Notes: a model not told the origin generated them from the letters alone. A stretch of DNA of 64,000 nucleotides from Micromonospora sp. NBC_01813 (GCF_035917335.1 NZ_CP109067.1:5207001-5271000), one strand, 5' to 3'. Counted from the first letter of the stretch, positions 1-8,091 are shown. Program-made: numbers and translations.

Positions 1-185
1 CTGGGTGAGATCGGCAGCAGCGCCTTGCCGGTCGCCGGCAGCGCCGGAATGTCGTCGGAGCTGCGCAGGAACGGGATGACGTCGACCCCGGCGGCGGCCA
101 GCTGGTCGATCTCGCTGTCGACGATGACGTTCTCGCCGGACGGCTGGGCCTGCCGGTATCGGTTGTGCGCCACGACGACTCTCAC
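1..185 (-). CDS. Glycosyltransferase, N-terminal fragment
   Basis: Only the first 61 codons lie in the window; the gene continues off the left edge. The GTG start at 185 follows a strong ribosome binding site (AGGAGGG on the minus strand, near 191-198). The product begins MRVVVAHNRYRQAQPSGEN, the first beta-strand and loop of a GT-B type glycosyltransferase (family 4-like N-terminal lobe), a cytoplasmic enzyme that moves a sugar from a nucleotide donor. The polyprenyl-phosphate sugar transferase 1.2 kb away supports a role in surface polysaccharide synthesis, which is inference. The family call rests on this short N-terminus only. Confidence 0.7.
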   Translation of the reverse strand, partial: MRVVVAHNRYRQAQPSGENVIVDSEIDQLAAAGVDVIPFLRSSDDIPALPATGKALLPISP

Positions 186-218
186 CGGTCAACCCTCCTG
201 TTCCACGTCGACAGACGC

Positions 219-224
219 TACCGT
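219..224 (+). promoter_or_regulatory. -10 hexamer for a leaderless DNA glycosylase mRNA
   Basis: TACCGT fits TANNNT and ends seven bases before the GTG at 232. There is no purine-rich ribosome binding site before that GTG, so transcription probably starts at or next to the start codon. Confidence 0.5.
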
Positions 225-231
225 TTGGGGC

Positions 232-1113
232 GTGCCCGAGTTGCCGGAGGTGCAGGCGCTCGCGGCCTACCTGCGGGAGCGCGCGGTCGGCCGCCGGGTG
301 GAGCGTGTCGAGGTGTGCGCGATCAACGCGCTGAAGACCTACGATCCGCCGCCGTCGGCGCTGGCCGGGTCGGTGGTCACCGGGACCGGGCGGCACGGCA
401 AGTTCCTCGACGTCACGCTGGACGCCGCGGGGATGACCGGCGGTGCCGAGGTGCACCTGGTCACGCATCTGGCCCGGGCCGGCTGGCTGCACTACCGCGA
501 GTCGTTTCCGTCGGCGGCGCCGCTGAAGCCGGGCAAGGGTCCGATCGCGTTGCGGGTCCGGCTGGACGACGGTTCCGGCTTCGACCTGACCGAGGCCGGT
601 ACGCAGAAGAAGCTGGCGGTCTACCTGGTGACCGACCCGGCGCAGGTGCCGGGGGTGGCTCGGCTGGGCCCGGATGTGCTCGCGGTGGACCGGGACACCT
701 TCGCGCGACGGTTGCGGAGTCGACGTGGGCAGGTCAAGGGGGTGTTGACCGAGCAGGAGGTGTTGGCGGGGGTCGGCAACGCGTACTCCGACGAGATCCT
801 GCACACCGCTCGGCTGTCGCCGTTCGCGTTGACCAACCGCCTCACCGACGACCAGTTGGCGGTGCTGCACGAGGCGACGCGTCAGGTGTTGACCGACGCC
901 GTGGATCGGTCGGTGGGTCAGCGGGCCGCTGAGTTGAAGGGCGAGAAGCGTTCGGGGCTACGGGTACACGGCCGCACCGGTCTGCCTTGTCCCGTTTGTG
1001 GCGATCAGGTGAAAGATGTCTCTTTTGCAGATTCCAGCCTGCAGTATTGCCCCACTTGCCAGACCGGCGGCCGGCCACTCGCTGACCGACGGTTGTCCCG
1101 TCTTGTGCGTTAG
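232..1113 (+). CDS. Fpg/Nei family DNA glycosylase/AP lyase
   Basis: The product is 293 residues and begins MPELPEV, the family's invariant start, in which Pro2 is the catalytic amine and Glu3 a catalytic acid. This fixes the GTG at 232 as the start although the frame is open further upstream. A conserved Lys sits in GRHGKFLDV near residue 57. The C-terminus carries a zinc finger of the form CPVC-x16-CPTC. The enzyme removes oxidised bases from DNA and nicks the backbone by beta-elimination. The sequence resembles the actinobacterial Fpg/Nei-like group rather than classical MutM, so substrate preference (8-oxoguanine or oxidised pyrimidines) is not assigned. Confidence 0.92.
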   Translation: MPELPEVQALAAYLRERAVGRRVERVEVCAINALKTYDPPPSALAGSVVTGTGRHGKFLDVTLDAAGMTGGAEVHLVTHLARAGWLHYRESFPSAAPLKPGKGPIALRVRLDDGSGFDLTEAGTQKKLAVYLVTDPAQVPGVARLGPDVLAVDRDTFARRLRSRRGQVKGVLTEQEVLAGVGNAYSDEILHTARLSPFALTNRLTDDQLAVLHEATRQVLTDAVDRSVGQRAAELKGEKRSGLRVHGRTGLPCPVCGDQVKDVSFADSSLQYCPTCQTGGRPLADRRLSRLVR

Positions 1114-1200
1114 GTGACAAAATCCGGCTTGTGTCGCTGATCGTCCCGCGCCACATCGATGTGCACCAGATCGGGGACTTCCCCGGTGACAATCCATCGG

Positions 1201-1206
1201 TATAGT
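1201..1206 (+). promoter_or_regulatory. -10 hexamer upstream of the sugar transferase
   Basis: TATAGT is a good actinobacterial -10. Starting about seven bases downstream, the transcript would carry a leader of roughly 170 nt before the GTG at 1385, long enough for an RNA regulatory element. Confidence 0.4.
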
Positions 1207-1240
1207 GGCCCGGTCCCAATGCTTCAACGCCATCGGGTTC

Positions 1241-1305
1241 GCCAGTCCCCGCCATTCGGACAGGGGGCGCAAAGTCTTTCGGGTTACCGTCCGTGTGCGG
1301 TCACC
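1241..1305 (+). promoter_or_regulatory. Possible structured 5' leader of the sugar transferase
   Basis: GTCCCC (1245-1250) can pair with GGGGGC (1263-1268), and GGTTACCG (1282-1289) with CGGTCACC (1298-1305). Between them lie GCGCAAAGTC and CGGGTTACC, which resemble the conserved cores of GEMM-I (cyclic di-GMP) riboswitches. The second GEMM stem is missing or very short, so this is not a canonical member. An exopolysaccharide gene would be a sensible target. A covariance-model search would decide. Confidence 0.25.
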
Positions 1306-1384
1306 GTGGGAGACTGAGCTGGTGGGCGAGCCAAGCCTTCACGGAGAGTGGGCGGCACGTGTCACGCGGGAGGACGTGGGTGAG

Positions 1385-2947
1385 GTGACGACAAGCCTCC
1401 AACGCCCGGTAACCAATACCAGCCGGAGCAGCAGGTTGCGCCACGTCGACAGCTTCGAGATCCAACCACCCGCACCGCCGCCGACCAACGGCGTACCCCG
1501 GTCCGCGTGGACCCGGGCAAGTCGGCGCGTGTCGGGCTGGCACCGCCCGTACACCGCGATTCTGCTTGTCCTGGATTTCACCGCAGCGGTGCTGGCCAGC
1601 TACATCTCGATCTCGCTGTTCGAGAAGGCCACCTCCGGCTTCTCCGACGCCGACAAGGACGCCACCTGGTTCCACACGGTGACCTACCTGATGCTGCCGT
1701 TGGGCTGGCTGGTGGTGCTCTGGGGCACCGGCTCGTACGACCGGCGCTACCTCGGCCTGGGCACCGACGAGTTCAAGCGGGCGCTCCGCGCCGGTGTCAC
1801 GGTCGCGGCCAGTGTCTCCTTCCTCGCCTTCGCCACCAAGACCGACCTGTCCCGGCTCTCGGTGGCCACCGCGCTGGCCGGCGCGCTGGCATACATTCTG
1901 CTGTTCCGGTTCCTCGCCCGGTACGCCCTGCACGTGCTGCGGCGGCGGGTCGGGCAGGCCGCCCACCGGATGGTGCTGATCGGCACCCTGCCGGAGACGC
2001 TCGAGGTCTTCACCGCGGTGACCCGCAGCCCGGCCGCCGGCCTGGTCCCGGTCGCCATCCACCTCACCGACGGCTACGCCGCCGCCCGTGGCATCGACAC
2101 CCCGGTGCCGGTGTACGCCGGGCGCAACGTGCTGGCCCTGGTCCGCGAGGTCGGCGCGGACACCATCGCGGTCTGCGGCTCGGCCAGCTCCGAGCCAGGT
2201 GAGCTGCGCCGACTCGCCTGGCAGTTGGAAGGCAGCGGTATCGACCTGGTGGTCGCTCCGCAACTGACCGACATCGCCGGCCCCCGGGTGCACATCCGTC
2301 CGATCGAGGGCCTGCCCCTGCTGCACGTCGAGGAACCCACCCTCTCCGGGTTGGGCTGGCTGGCCAAGAACCTGATGGACCGGGTGGCCGCCGGCCTCGG
2401 GTTGATCGCCCTGGCACCGCTGTTCCTCGCGGTGGCGATCGCGATCCGGATCTCCGACCGGGGGCCGGTCTTCTTCCAGCAGCCCCGGGTCGGCCACGAG
2501 GGCAAGGTGTTCCGGGTCTGGAAGTTCCGGACCATGTACGTGGACGCCGAGGAGCGACTCGCCTCCCTGGTCGACCAGAACGAGACCGACGGCATGCTCT
2601 TCAAGATCCGCAACGATCCGCGGGTCTTCCCGGTCGGGCGGTTCCTGCGGGCCAGCTCGATCGACGAGCTTCCTCAGCTGATCAACGTGCTCCGGGGGGA
2701 GATGTCGTTGGTCGGGCCCCGACCGTTGCCCGCCGACGACGGCGACTTCCTCGGCGACGTCCGGCGTCGGCTGCTCGTCCGGCCGGGGATGACCGGCCTG
2801 TGGCAGGTGTCCGGGCGGTCCGACCTGTCCTGGGACGAAGCGGTCCGGCTCGACCTGTACTACGTCGACAACTGGTCGCTCACCTACGACCTGAGCATCC
2901 TCTGGCGCACCATCGGGGTGGTACTCGCCCGCAAGGGCGCCTACTGA
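1385..2947 (+). CDS. Polyprenyl-phosphate sugar-1-phosphate transferase (exopolysaccharide initiation)
   Basis: The 520-residue product has N-terminal membrane helices, a Rossmann-like middle domain (near MVLIGTLPETLEVF), another helix, and a C-terminal bacterial sugar transferase domain with the hallmarks KFRTMYVDAE, RFLRASSIDELPQLINVL, MSLVGPRPLP and RPGMTGLWQVSGRS. Such enzymes transfer a sugar phosphate from a nucleotide sugar to undecaprenyl phosphate, the first committed step of capsule or exopolysaccharide repeat synthesis at the inner face of the membrane. The GTG at 1385 lies 10 bases after GGGAGGA; GTG 1376 is too close to that site, and the open frame back to 1205 lacks one. The leader upstream may be regulatory. 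Confidence 0.9.
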   Translation: MTTSLQRPVTNTSRSSRLRHVDSFEIQPPAPPPTNGVPRSAWTRASRRVSGWHRPYTAILLVLDFTAAVLASYISISLFEKATSGFSDADKDATWFHTVTYLMLPLGWLVVLWGTGSYDRRYLGLGTDEFKRALRAGVTVAASVSFLAFATKTDLSRLSVATALAGALAYILLFRFLARYALHVLRRRVGQAAHRMVLIGTLPETLEVFTAVTRSPAAGLVPVAIHLTDGYAAARGIDTPVPVYAGRNVLALVREVGADTIAVCGSASSEPGELRRLAWQLEGSGIDLVVAPQLTDIAGPRVHIRPIEGLPLLHVEEPTLSGLGWLAKNLMDRVAAGLGLIALAPLFLAVAIAIRISDRGPVFFQQPRVGHEGKVFRVWKFRTMYVDAEERLASLVDQNETDGMLFKIRNDPRVFPVGRFLRASSIDELPQLINVLRGEMSLVGPRPLPADDGDFLGDVRRRLLVRPGMTGLWQVSGRSDLSWDEAVRLDLYYVDNWSLTYDLSILWRTIGVVLARKGAY

Positions 2948-3062
2948 CCGGTCCCCGCAGGGCATAACTCGACCGTCCGCCGGAAGCCGGTAGCCGACCG
3001 TTGACCGACTGGGGTTCGCCGTCCGCTTGGCAGCACCGCCAACAGAGGGACAAGATTCGTCC

Positions 3063-4337
3063 GTGGGGGCAAACCTATCCGCACCGCTGGCGGTTGTGGC
3101 CCTGGTGACCGCATTGGCCGTCGCGGTGTACGCGGTCGTGCGGCTCCGGGCCCGCCGAGGGATCGCCACTGCCACCCAGCGCGCCACGTACCAGGTCCTG
3201 CACACCGCCGGCCTGGCCGCCGAACCGCTGCGCAACGGGTTGGACCCGGCGGGCGCGGCCAAGGCGGTGCGGCATCTGCGGGCGCTGGTCGGTGCTCCCG
3301 GCGCCGCCCTGATCGGTACCGTTGCCGGGCCGACCGGCAGCGGAGAGGTACTCGCGTTCGACGGTCGCGGCGGCCACCACGGCGAGCAGTTCACCGCGGC
3401 GGCCGCACGGGCCTTCGACGCCGGCCGGTCAGTCGTGCTGACCGCCCGGGACCTGCCGTGCGACCGACCGGACTGCCTGATCCGAGGGGCCGTCGTGGCA
3501 CCGCTCACCGGCCCGGACGGGGGCGCCACCGTGGCGTTGGTCGCGGTGGTGGACGACGACCCCGCCCCGGGAATGGTGCAGGCGACGTTGGAGACCGCGC
3601 GATGGGCCGGCAGCCAACTCGCGCTGGCCGAGCTGGATTCGTCCCGGGAACGACTCGCCCGCGCGGAGGTACGCGCGTTGCGCGCACAGATCAGTCCGCA
3701 CTTCATCTACAACGCGCTGACCGCGATCGCCTCGTTCGTCCGCACCGATCCGGAACGGGCCCGGGACCTCATCCTCGAGTTCGCCGAGTTCACCCGCTAC
3801 TCGTTCCGGGCGCACGGCGAGTTCACCACCCTCGCCGAGGAACTGCGCTCGATCGACCGCTACCTCACCATCGAGCGCGCCCGCTTCGGCGACCGGCTCC
3901 AGGTGCGGTTGCAGATCGCGCCCGAGGTACTGCCGGTCCACCTGCCCTTCCTCTGCCTGCAGCCACTGGTGGAGAACGCCGTCCGGCACGGGCTGTCCCG
4001 CAAGCCCGGCCTCGGTACGGTCAGTATCGAGGCGCGCGACGCCGGGACCGAGTGTCACATCACCGTCGAGGACGACGGGGTGGGCATGGACCCGGCCGTC
4101 CTCACCGGCGGCGCCGGGACCGACCCGGACCGCCGAGGTGCCGACCCGGCGGACGACGCCGGTCAGCACGTCGGCCTGTCGAACGTCGACGAGCGGCTGC
4201 GATCGGTCTTCGGAGATCAGTTCGGCCTGGTGGTGGAGACGGCGATGGGAGCGGGTACGAAGGTGAGCATGCGGGTGCCGAAGTTCCATCCCGACGCCCG
4301 CCCGGGGGCGGCCGGGCGCTGGGAGGTCGTGTCGTGA
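3063..4337 (+). CDS. LytS-type sensor histidine kinase
   Basis: The product is about 424 residues: one N-terminal membrane segment (residues about 6-28), a GAF-like region, the His_kinase motif SPHFIYNALTAIASF with the phosphoacceptor His, and a HATPase_c domain (LQPLVENAVRHGLSRK, then DDGVGMD). It autophosphorylates and passes the phosphate to the LytTR regulator encoded next, whose GTG start overlaps this stop by four bases. GTG 3063 puts the membrane segment at the extreme N-terminus; TTG 3027 is a weaker alternative. The stimulus cannot be read from the sequence. The upstream exopolysaccharide gene hints at envelope sensing, but that is inference. Confidence 0.88.
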   Translation: MGANLSAPLAVVALVTALAVAVYAVVRLRARRGIATATQRATYQVLHTAGLAAEPLRNGLDPAGAAKAVRHLRALVGAPGAALIGTVAGPTGSGEVLAFDGRGGHHGEQFTAAAARAFDAGRSVVLTARDLPCDRPDCLIRGAVVAPLTGPDGGATVALVAVVDDDPAPGMVQATLETARWAGSQLALAELDSSRERLARAEVRALRAQISPHFIYNALTAIASFVRTDPERARDLILEFAEFTRYSFRAHGEFTTLAEELRSIDRYLTIERARFGDRLQVRLQIAPEVLPVHLPFLCLQPLVENAVRHGLSRKPGLGTVSIEARDAGTECHITVEDDGVGMDPAVLTGGAGTDPDRRGADPADDAGQHVGLSNVDERLRSVFGDQFGLVVETAMGAGTKVSMRVPKFHPDARPGAAGRWEVVS

Positions 4338-5089
4338 CCCCGTTCCTGCGGGTGCTCGCGGTCGACGACGAGCCACCGGCCCTCGACGAACTCGCCTACC
4401 TGCTGCGGGCCGACCCCCGGGTGGCCCGGCTACACACCGCCGCCGACGCCACCGAGGCGCTGCGGGTGCTGCGGGACACCGACGTCGACGCGGTCTTCCT
4501 CGACATCCGGATGCCGGGGTTGGACGGCATGGAGCTGGCCCGGGTGTTACGCAGGTTCGCCCGGCCGCCGGCGATCGTCTTCGTCACCGCCTACGACGAC
4601 GCCGCGGTGGACGCCTTCGACCTCGGGGTCACCGACTACGTGCGCAAGCCGGTCCGGGCCGAGCGGCTGGCCGAATCGGTCCGCCGGGTGCTGACCGCCC
4701 GGGTCGTACCGGCGCATCCCGCCGCGATGGCCCGCAACGAGGAGGATCCGGCGATCCCCGTCGAACTGGCCGGGACCACCCGGATGCTGCCCCGCTCCGC
4801 GGTGCGTTGGGTGGAAGCGCAGGGCGACTACGCCCGCCTGCACACCGCGGACGGCTCCCATCTGGTCCGGGTTCCGCTGGCCACGTTGGGCGAGCGGTGG
4901 GCGGACGCCGGCTTCGTCCGAATCCACCGGTCGTTCCTGGTCCAGCTCCGGTTGATCACCGAGCTACGGCTGGCCAACTCCGGCTACGTCGTGGTGATCG
5001 ACGGCACCGAGCTTCCGGTCTCCCGCCGGCACACCCGCGAGCTGAAGGACAAACTGGTCCGGGCGGCCAAGCACGACTGGAGCAGGTGA
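4334..5089 (+). CDS. LytTR-family response regulator
   Basis: This 251-residue protein has an N-terminal receiver domain (VLAVDDEPPAL; phospho-acceptor Asp in AVFLDIRMPGLDG; conserved Lys in DYVRKPVRAE) and a C-terminal LytTR DNA-binding domain (WVEAQGDYARLHT; GFVRIHRSFLVQL; ELPVSRRH). It is translationally coupled to the kinase through a GTGA overlap. Such regulators bind paired direct repeats upstream of targets. Codon 72 (4547-4549) is TTA, the rare leucine codon read by the bldA tRNA in actinomycetes, so translation may depend on development. No target operator could be identified by eye. Confidence 0.92.
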   Translation: MTPFLRVLAVDDEPPALDELAYLLRADPRVARLHTAADATEALRVLRDTDVDAVFLDIRMPGLDGMELARVLRRFARPPAIVFVTAYDDAAVDAFDLGVTDYVRKPVRAERLAESVRRVLTARVVPAHPAAMARNEEDPAIPVELAGTTRMLPRSAVRWVEAQGDYARLHTADGSHLVRVPLATLGERWADAGFVRIHRSFLVQLRLITELRLANSGYVVVIDGTELPVSRRHTRELKDKLVRAAKHDWSR

Positions 5090-5094
5090 GCCGG

Positions 5095-5496
5095 TCAGGC
5101 CGCGCGCCGGCGGCGCAGGGTGGCGACCGCAGATCCGGCGAGAGTGAGCAGGCACTCCGAGAGCTGGCCGTCAGCCAGCGCGGCACCGAACAACGCCTCA
5201 CCGGTCGAGGCGTCCGAGTTGGCGTACGCGCTGAGGAACCGGGCCACCCACCGCGCGTCGTAGCGCGCCTCGTCGATCCCGGGGAAGTCCAGCGTCCAAC
5301 CGCCGACCGGCACGTCGTCGCCGACCATCGTGGCGGCCAGGCACCACGCGACGTCGTAGGCGCCGGCGACGCCATCGCGGTCCACCACCGCGTCGAAGGC
5401 ACCCGCCACGCCATCGCTGTCCCCGGCCAGCGCGGAGCGCAGGATCTCCGCGGCGTCGGTGAACGACTCGTCGGATCCATCACGTCGGTCGGTCAT
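5095..5496 (-). CDS. Conserved hypothetical acidic protein
   Basis: The 133-residue protein starts at ATG 5496. It is Asp/Ala-rich, mainly helical by composition, and has no signal peptide or clear membrane segment. The N-terminal half contains a short internal repeat (GDSDGVAGAFD then DRDGVAGAYD). I do not recognise the family. It is convergent with the LytTR gene, with only five bases between stops. A well-placed leaderless promoter supports the start. Confidence 0.6.
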   Translation of the reverse strand: MTDRRDGSDESFTDAAEILRSALAGDSDGVAGAFDAVVDRDGVAGAYDVAWCLAATMVGDDVPVGGWTLDFPGIDEARYDARWVARFLSAYANSDASTGEALFGAALADGQLSECLLTLAGSAVATLRRRRAA

Positions 5497-5503
5497 GAGC
5501 GGA

Positions 5504-5509
5504 AGGGTA
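5504..5509 (-). promoter_or_regulatory. -10 hexamer for a leaderless hypothetical gene
   Basis: On the minus strand TACCCT lies exactly seven bases before ATG 5496, the spacing expected for a leaderless transcript. No ribosome binding site is present. Confidence 0.45.
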
Positions 5510-5653
5510 TGCGGCGTGGTCAAGCAGTGACCAGCGAACGCGTCCAACAGGACGAATCCGGCACCGCACTCGGGCGAGGGACCGCCGACATCGCGTTTGA
5601 GCCGCTAAGACGCTAAGGTGCGCTGCGGACCTTCGGCCGATGGAGGACGTCCC

Positions 5654-7006
5654 ATGCTCGTGTCACGCGGTTACCGCCCCGCCGCTCTTACGGTCTGTGC
5701 AGCGTTGCTGGCCACCGTCGCCGGCTGCGGTGGCGACACGTCGACCAACGACGCCGAGACCCTCGTCGACTCCGTGCGGCTGTACGGCACCGATGGCAAC
5801 ATGAGCAACTCGTTCGCCGCGGAGTTCCCGGAGCAGACGAACCTGCTGTCCGGGATGAAGGGCACCAGCCCGCTCACGCCGCTGTCGGACGACTTCGTGG
5901 CGCGCCTACGCACCGTCGACCCTCAGCTCAACGATGTCCTCTACGCCGGTGAGGCGTACGACGCGGTGGTGATCAGCGCGTTGGCCGCGCAGTTGGCCGG
6001 CAGCACCGAACCGGCCAGGATCGCCGCGCAGATCAACGGAGTGACCACCGGCGGCGAACAGTGCGACACCGTCGAGCTCTGTCTGGAGTTGGCGCAGGAC
6101 GGCACGGACATCGAGTACCGGGGGGTGTCGCTCAAGCGGGGCGGCTTCACCGACGCCGGTGAGCCCTCGACCGCCAGCTACGCGACGCTGCACTTCGACG
6201 AGGACGGCCAGATCAACAACGGAAAGACGGAGTTCGTCGGCGCTGGCGACGAATCCACGACGACGACGGTGGCTCCGCCGCCGGCGACGGTGCAGAACGA
6301 GTTCGACCGCAACGACGGCCCGCTCAAGCTGGGTGGGTTGCTGCCGATCACCGGCGACCTGGCACTGGCGTACCCGCCGATGGCGGCGGGTACGGAGCTC
6401 GCGGTGCGCGAGGTCAACGAGGCCGGTGGCGTGCTGGGTGACCCGGTCGAGTGGCTCGACGGCGACGACGGCACCGATCCCGAGGTGGCCCGGGCCACCG
6501 TGGCCCAACACATCGACGATGGCGTGCACGTCATCATCGGGGCCGGTGCCTCCGGGGTTTCCCGCGCGGTGCTGCCGGACGTCGCCGCCGCCGGGCTGAT
6601 CCTCTTTTCGCCGTGCAATACCGACGCCGGGTTGAGCACCATTGACGACTCCGGGCTGTACTTCCGTACCGCCCCGTCCGACCTGCTGCAGGGTCGGGCG
6701 CTGGCCGACGTCATCCTGCGGGACGGTCCGCAGCGGGTCGCGGTCGTCGCCCGCAAGGATTCCTACGGCGAGGGCCTGCAGGAGAACGTCCGGGCCGAGT
6801 TGACCCGGGCCGGAATCTCGCCGGACCGGCTCAAGTTGCTCACCTACGAGCCGCCGGACGGCGCGGACGCGCCACCGGTCGACTTCACCGGCGGCGCCGA
6901 GGAGATCAAGTCCTTCGGTGCCGACGCGATCCTGATCATCGGGTTCGGTGAGTCGGCGCAGGTGATCAAGGCCCTGTCGGCGGCCGGGCTACCAGTGGCC
7001 CAGTAG
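5654..7006 (+). CDS. Substrate-binding lipoprotein with permuted lobes
   Basis: GGAGGA six bases before ATG 5654 sets the start of a 450-residue protein. A lipoprotein signal ends in VAGC (lipidated Cys25). The rest is the type I periplasmic-binding fold of branched-chain amino acid ABC transporters (Peripla_BP_6), but in reversed order. Residues about 38-195 (RLYGTDGNMSN, SYDA-like GEAYDAVV) match the C-terminal lobe of ordinary family members. A Thr/Pro linker follows (about 196-221). Residues about 222-450 (GPLKLGGLLPITGDLA, LYFRTAPSDLLQGRAL) match the N-terminal lobe. The protein ends exactly where the ordinary chain would enter the second lobe. No transporter genes are adjacent. The fold is clear; the permutation is my reading by eye. 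Confidence 0.85.
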   Translation: MLVSRGYRPAALTVCAALLATVAGCGGDTSTNDAETLVDSVRLYGTDGNMSNSFAAEFPEQTNLLSGMKGTSPLTPLSDDFVARLRTVDPQLNDVLYAGEAYDAVVISALAAQLAGSTEPARIAAQINGVTTGGEQCDTVELCLELAQDGTDIEYRGVSLKRGGFTDAGEPSTASYATLHFDEDGQINNGKTEFVGAGDESTTTTVAPPPATVQNEFDRNDGPLKLGGLLPITGDLALAYPPMAAGTELAVREVNEAGGVLGDPVEWLDGDDGTDPEVARATVAQHIDDGVHVIIGAGASGVSRAVLPDVAAAGLILFSPCNTDAGLSTIDDSGLYFRTAPSDLLQGRALADVILRDGPQRVAVVARKDSYGEGLQENVRAELTRAGISPDRLKLLTYEPPDGADAPPVDFTGGAEEIKSFGADAILIIGFGESAQVIKALSAAGLPVAQ

Positions 7007-7114
7007 CGCCGGTCGGCCCGGCCGGGTGGCACTTTCTCGGGATCACGCGGCGGTCGCCGCTGCGTACCGTTGAGCTCGTCACCAGCCAGGACGATCTGCG
7101 AAAGAGGCGGCAGG

Positions 7115-7708
7115 ATGAGCGAGTACGTTGACCCGGCACTCAGCGACGAGGCGGTCGAGGCGGAGCAGGGGCTGGGCGGGAAAGACGACCCGGGTCACGA
7201 CGACGCCGGCTACGAGCCGTACGGTGCCAGCCCGTACACGATCGTCCAGCACAACCTCGACGGTTCCACCGACATGGTCGTCGACCGCGACGGCGACGGC
7301 GTCGCCGACCTGGTCATGCATGACGCGGACAGCGACGGCATCGCCGAGATCGCTCTGGTCGACAGCACCGGCGACGGCCGGCTGGACACCATGCTGCGGG
7401 ACTTCGACGGCGACGGGCGGGTCGACGAGATCCACACGGACACCAACGCCGACGGTCGGGTCGACGTCGTCTCCACCGACACCGACGGTGACGGACTGAT
7501 CGACCACGTCGCCGCCGACACCAACTACGACGGCCAGGTCGACACCTGGACCCGGGACACCAACTTCGACGGCCGGGCAGACGAGGTACGGGTCGACCTG
7601 ACCGGTGACGGGGTCGCCGACCAGGTACTGCGCGACACCGACCACGACGGTGTGCCGGACTCGGTGACCTACCTGAACCCGGAGATCAACCCGTACGCCG
7701 CCAGGTGA
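7115..7708 (+). CDS. Protein of ten 13-residue Asp-rich repeats
   Basis: The 197-residue protein starts at ATG 7115 after a GAGGCGGCAGG stretch. After about 50 residues it consists of ten consecutive units of exactly 13 residues, each D-x-[DNS]-x-D-G-x-x-[DE] followed by a short hydrophobic strand, for example DRDGDGVADLVMH and DFDGDGRVDEIHT. The Asp spacing resembles EF-hand or thrombospondin type 3 calcium loops, so a calcium-binding solenoid is likely (inference). No signal peptide or membrane segment is visible, so it appears cytoplasmic or is exported by an unknown route. A shorter paralogue lies 84 bp downstream. Confidence 0.82.
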   Translation: MSEYVDPALSDEAVEAEQGLGGKDDPGHDDAGYEPYGASPYTIVQHNLDGSTDMVVDRDGDGVADLVMHDADSDGIAEIALVDSTGDGRLDTMLRDFDGDGRVDEIHTDTNADGRVDVVSTDTDGDGLIDHVAADTNYDGQVDTWTRDTNFDGRADEVRVDLTGDGVADQVLRDTDHDGVPDSVTYLNPEINPYAAR

Positions 7709-7792
7709 GCCCCGCTCGAGTCGCGGCCAGCCGGATGGCACCCTACTGTCGACATCCGCAGCTGTTGTGACATCGCGACGAAAGGACCAACC

Positions 7793-8041
7793 ATGACCGA
7801 GGCCCAGGAAGCCGTGGAGACCCGCGGTGACGATCGTGTCGACCTACTCAAGGCCGACACCAACAACGACGGGAAGACCGACGTGTGGGTGGTCGACACC
7901 GACGGCGACGGCAAGGCCGACATGTACCAGTTCGACACCGACGGCGACGGCAAGGTCGACATCACGATGGTCGATCTTGACGAGGACGGCACGCCGGACG
8001 AGGTCGTCGACGGCGACGGGGGCCACCCGCCGACCAGTTGA
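7793..8041 (+). CDS. Small protein of four 13-residue Asp-rich repeats
   Basis: This 82-residue protein begins at ATG 7793, with AAAGGA ten bases upstream. After about 20 residues come four 13-residue units of the same type as the preceding gene: DTNNDGKTDVWVV, DTDGDGKADMYQF, DTDGDGKVDITMV, DLDEDGTPDEVVD. It has no secretion signal. The two genes probably arose by duplication and share a role; calcium binding is the obvious hypothesis. It ends before a rho-independent terminator-like hairpin at 8063. Confidence 0.8.
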   Translation: MTEAQEAVETRGDDRVDLLKADTNNDGKTDVWVVDTDGDGKADMYQFDTDGDGKVDITMVDLDEDGTPDEVVDGDGGHPPTS

Positions 8042-8062
8042 CCCGATCGGGATGTGGTGCGG

Positions 8063-8091
8063 ACGGCTCGGCGGACCACCCGCCGGGCCGT
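8063..8091. terminator. Hairpin between the Asp-repeat genes and bldC
   Basis: A 12-bp stem (ACGGCTCGGCGG with CCGCCGGGCCGT, one G-U pair) with a five-base loop lies between convergent genes. There is no long T tract, which is usual in actinobacteria. Confidence 0.55.

Noticed and set aside
1241-1305. A canonical cyclic di-GMP (GEMM-I) riboswitch
   Set aside because: The second long stem and the usual first-stem bases are absent. It is kept only as a possible structured leader.
1301-3706. An 801-codon open frame on the minus strand across the sugar transferase and kinase genes
   Set aside because: It is antisense to two clear genes, has Arg/Pro/Ala low-complexity composition and no domain, and reflects stop-codon scarcity at high GC.
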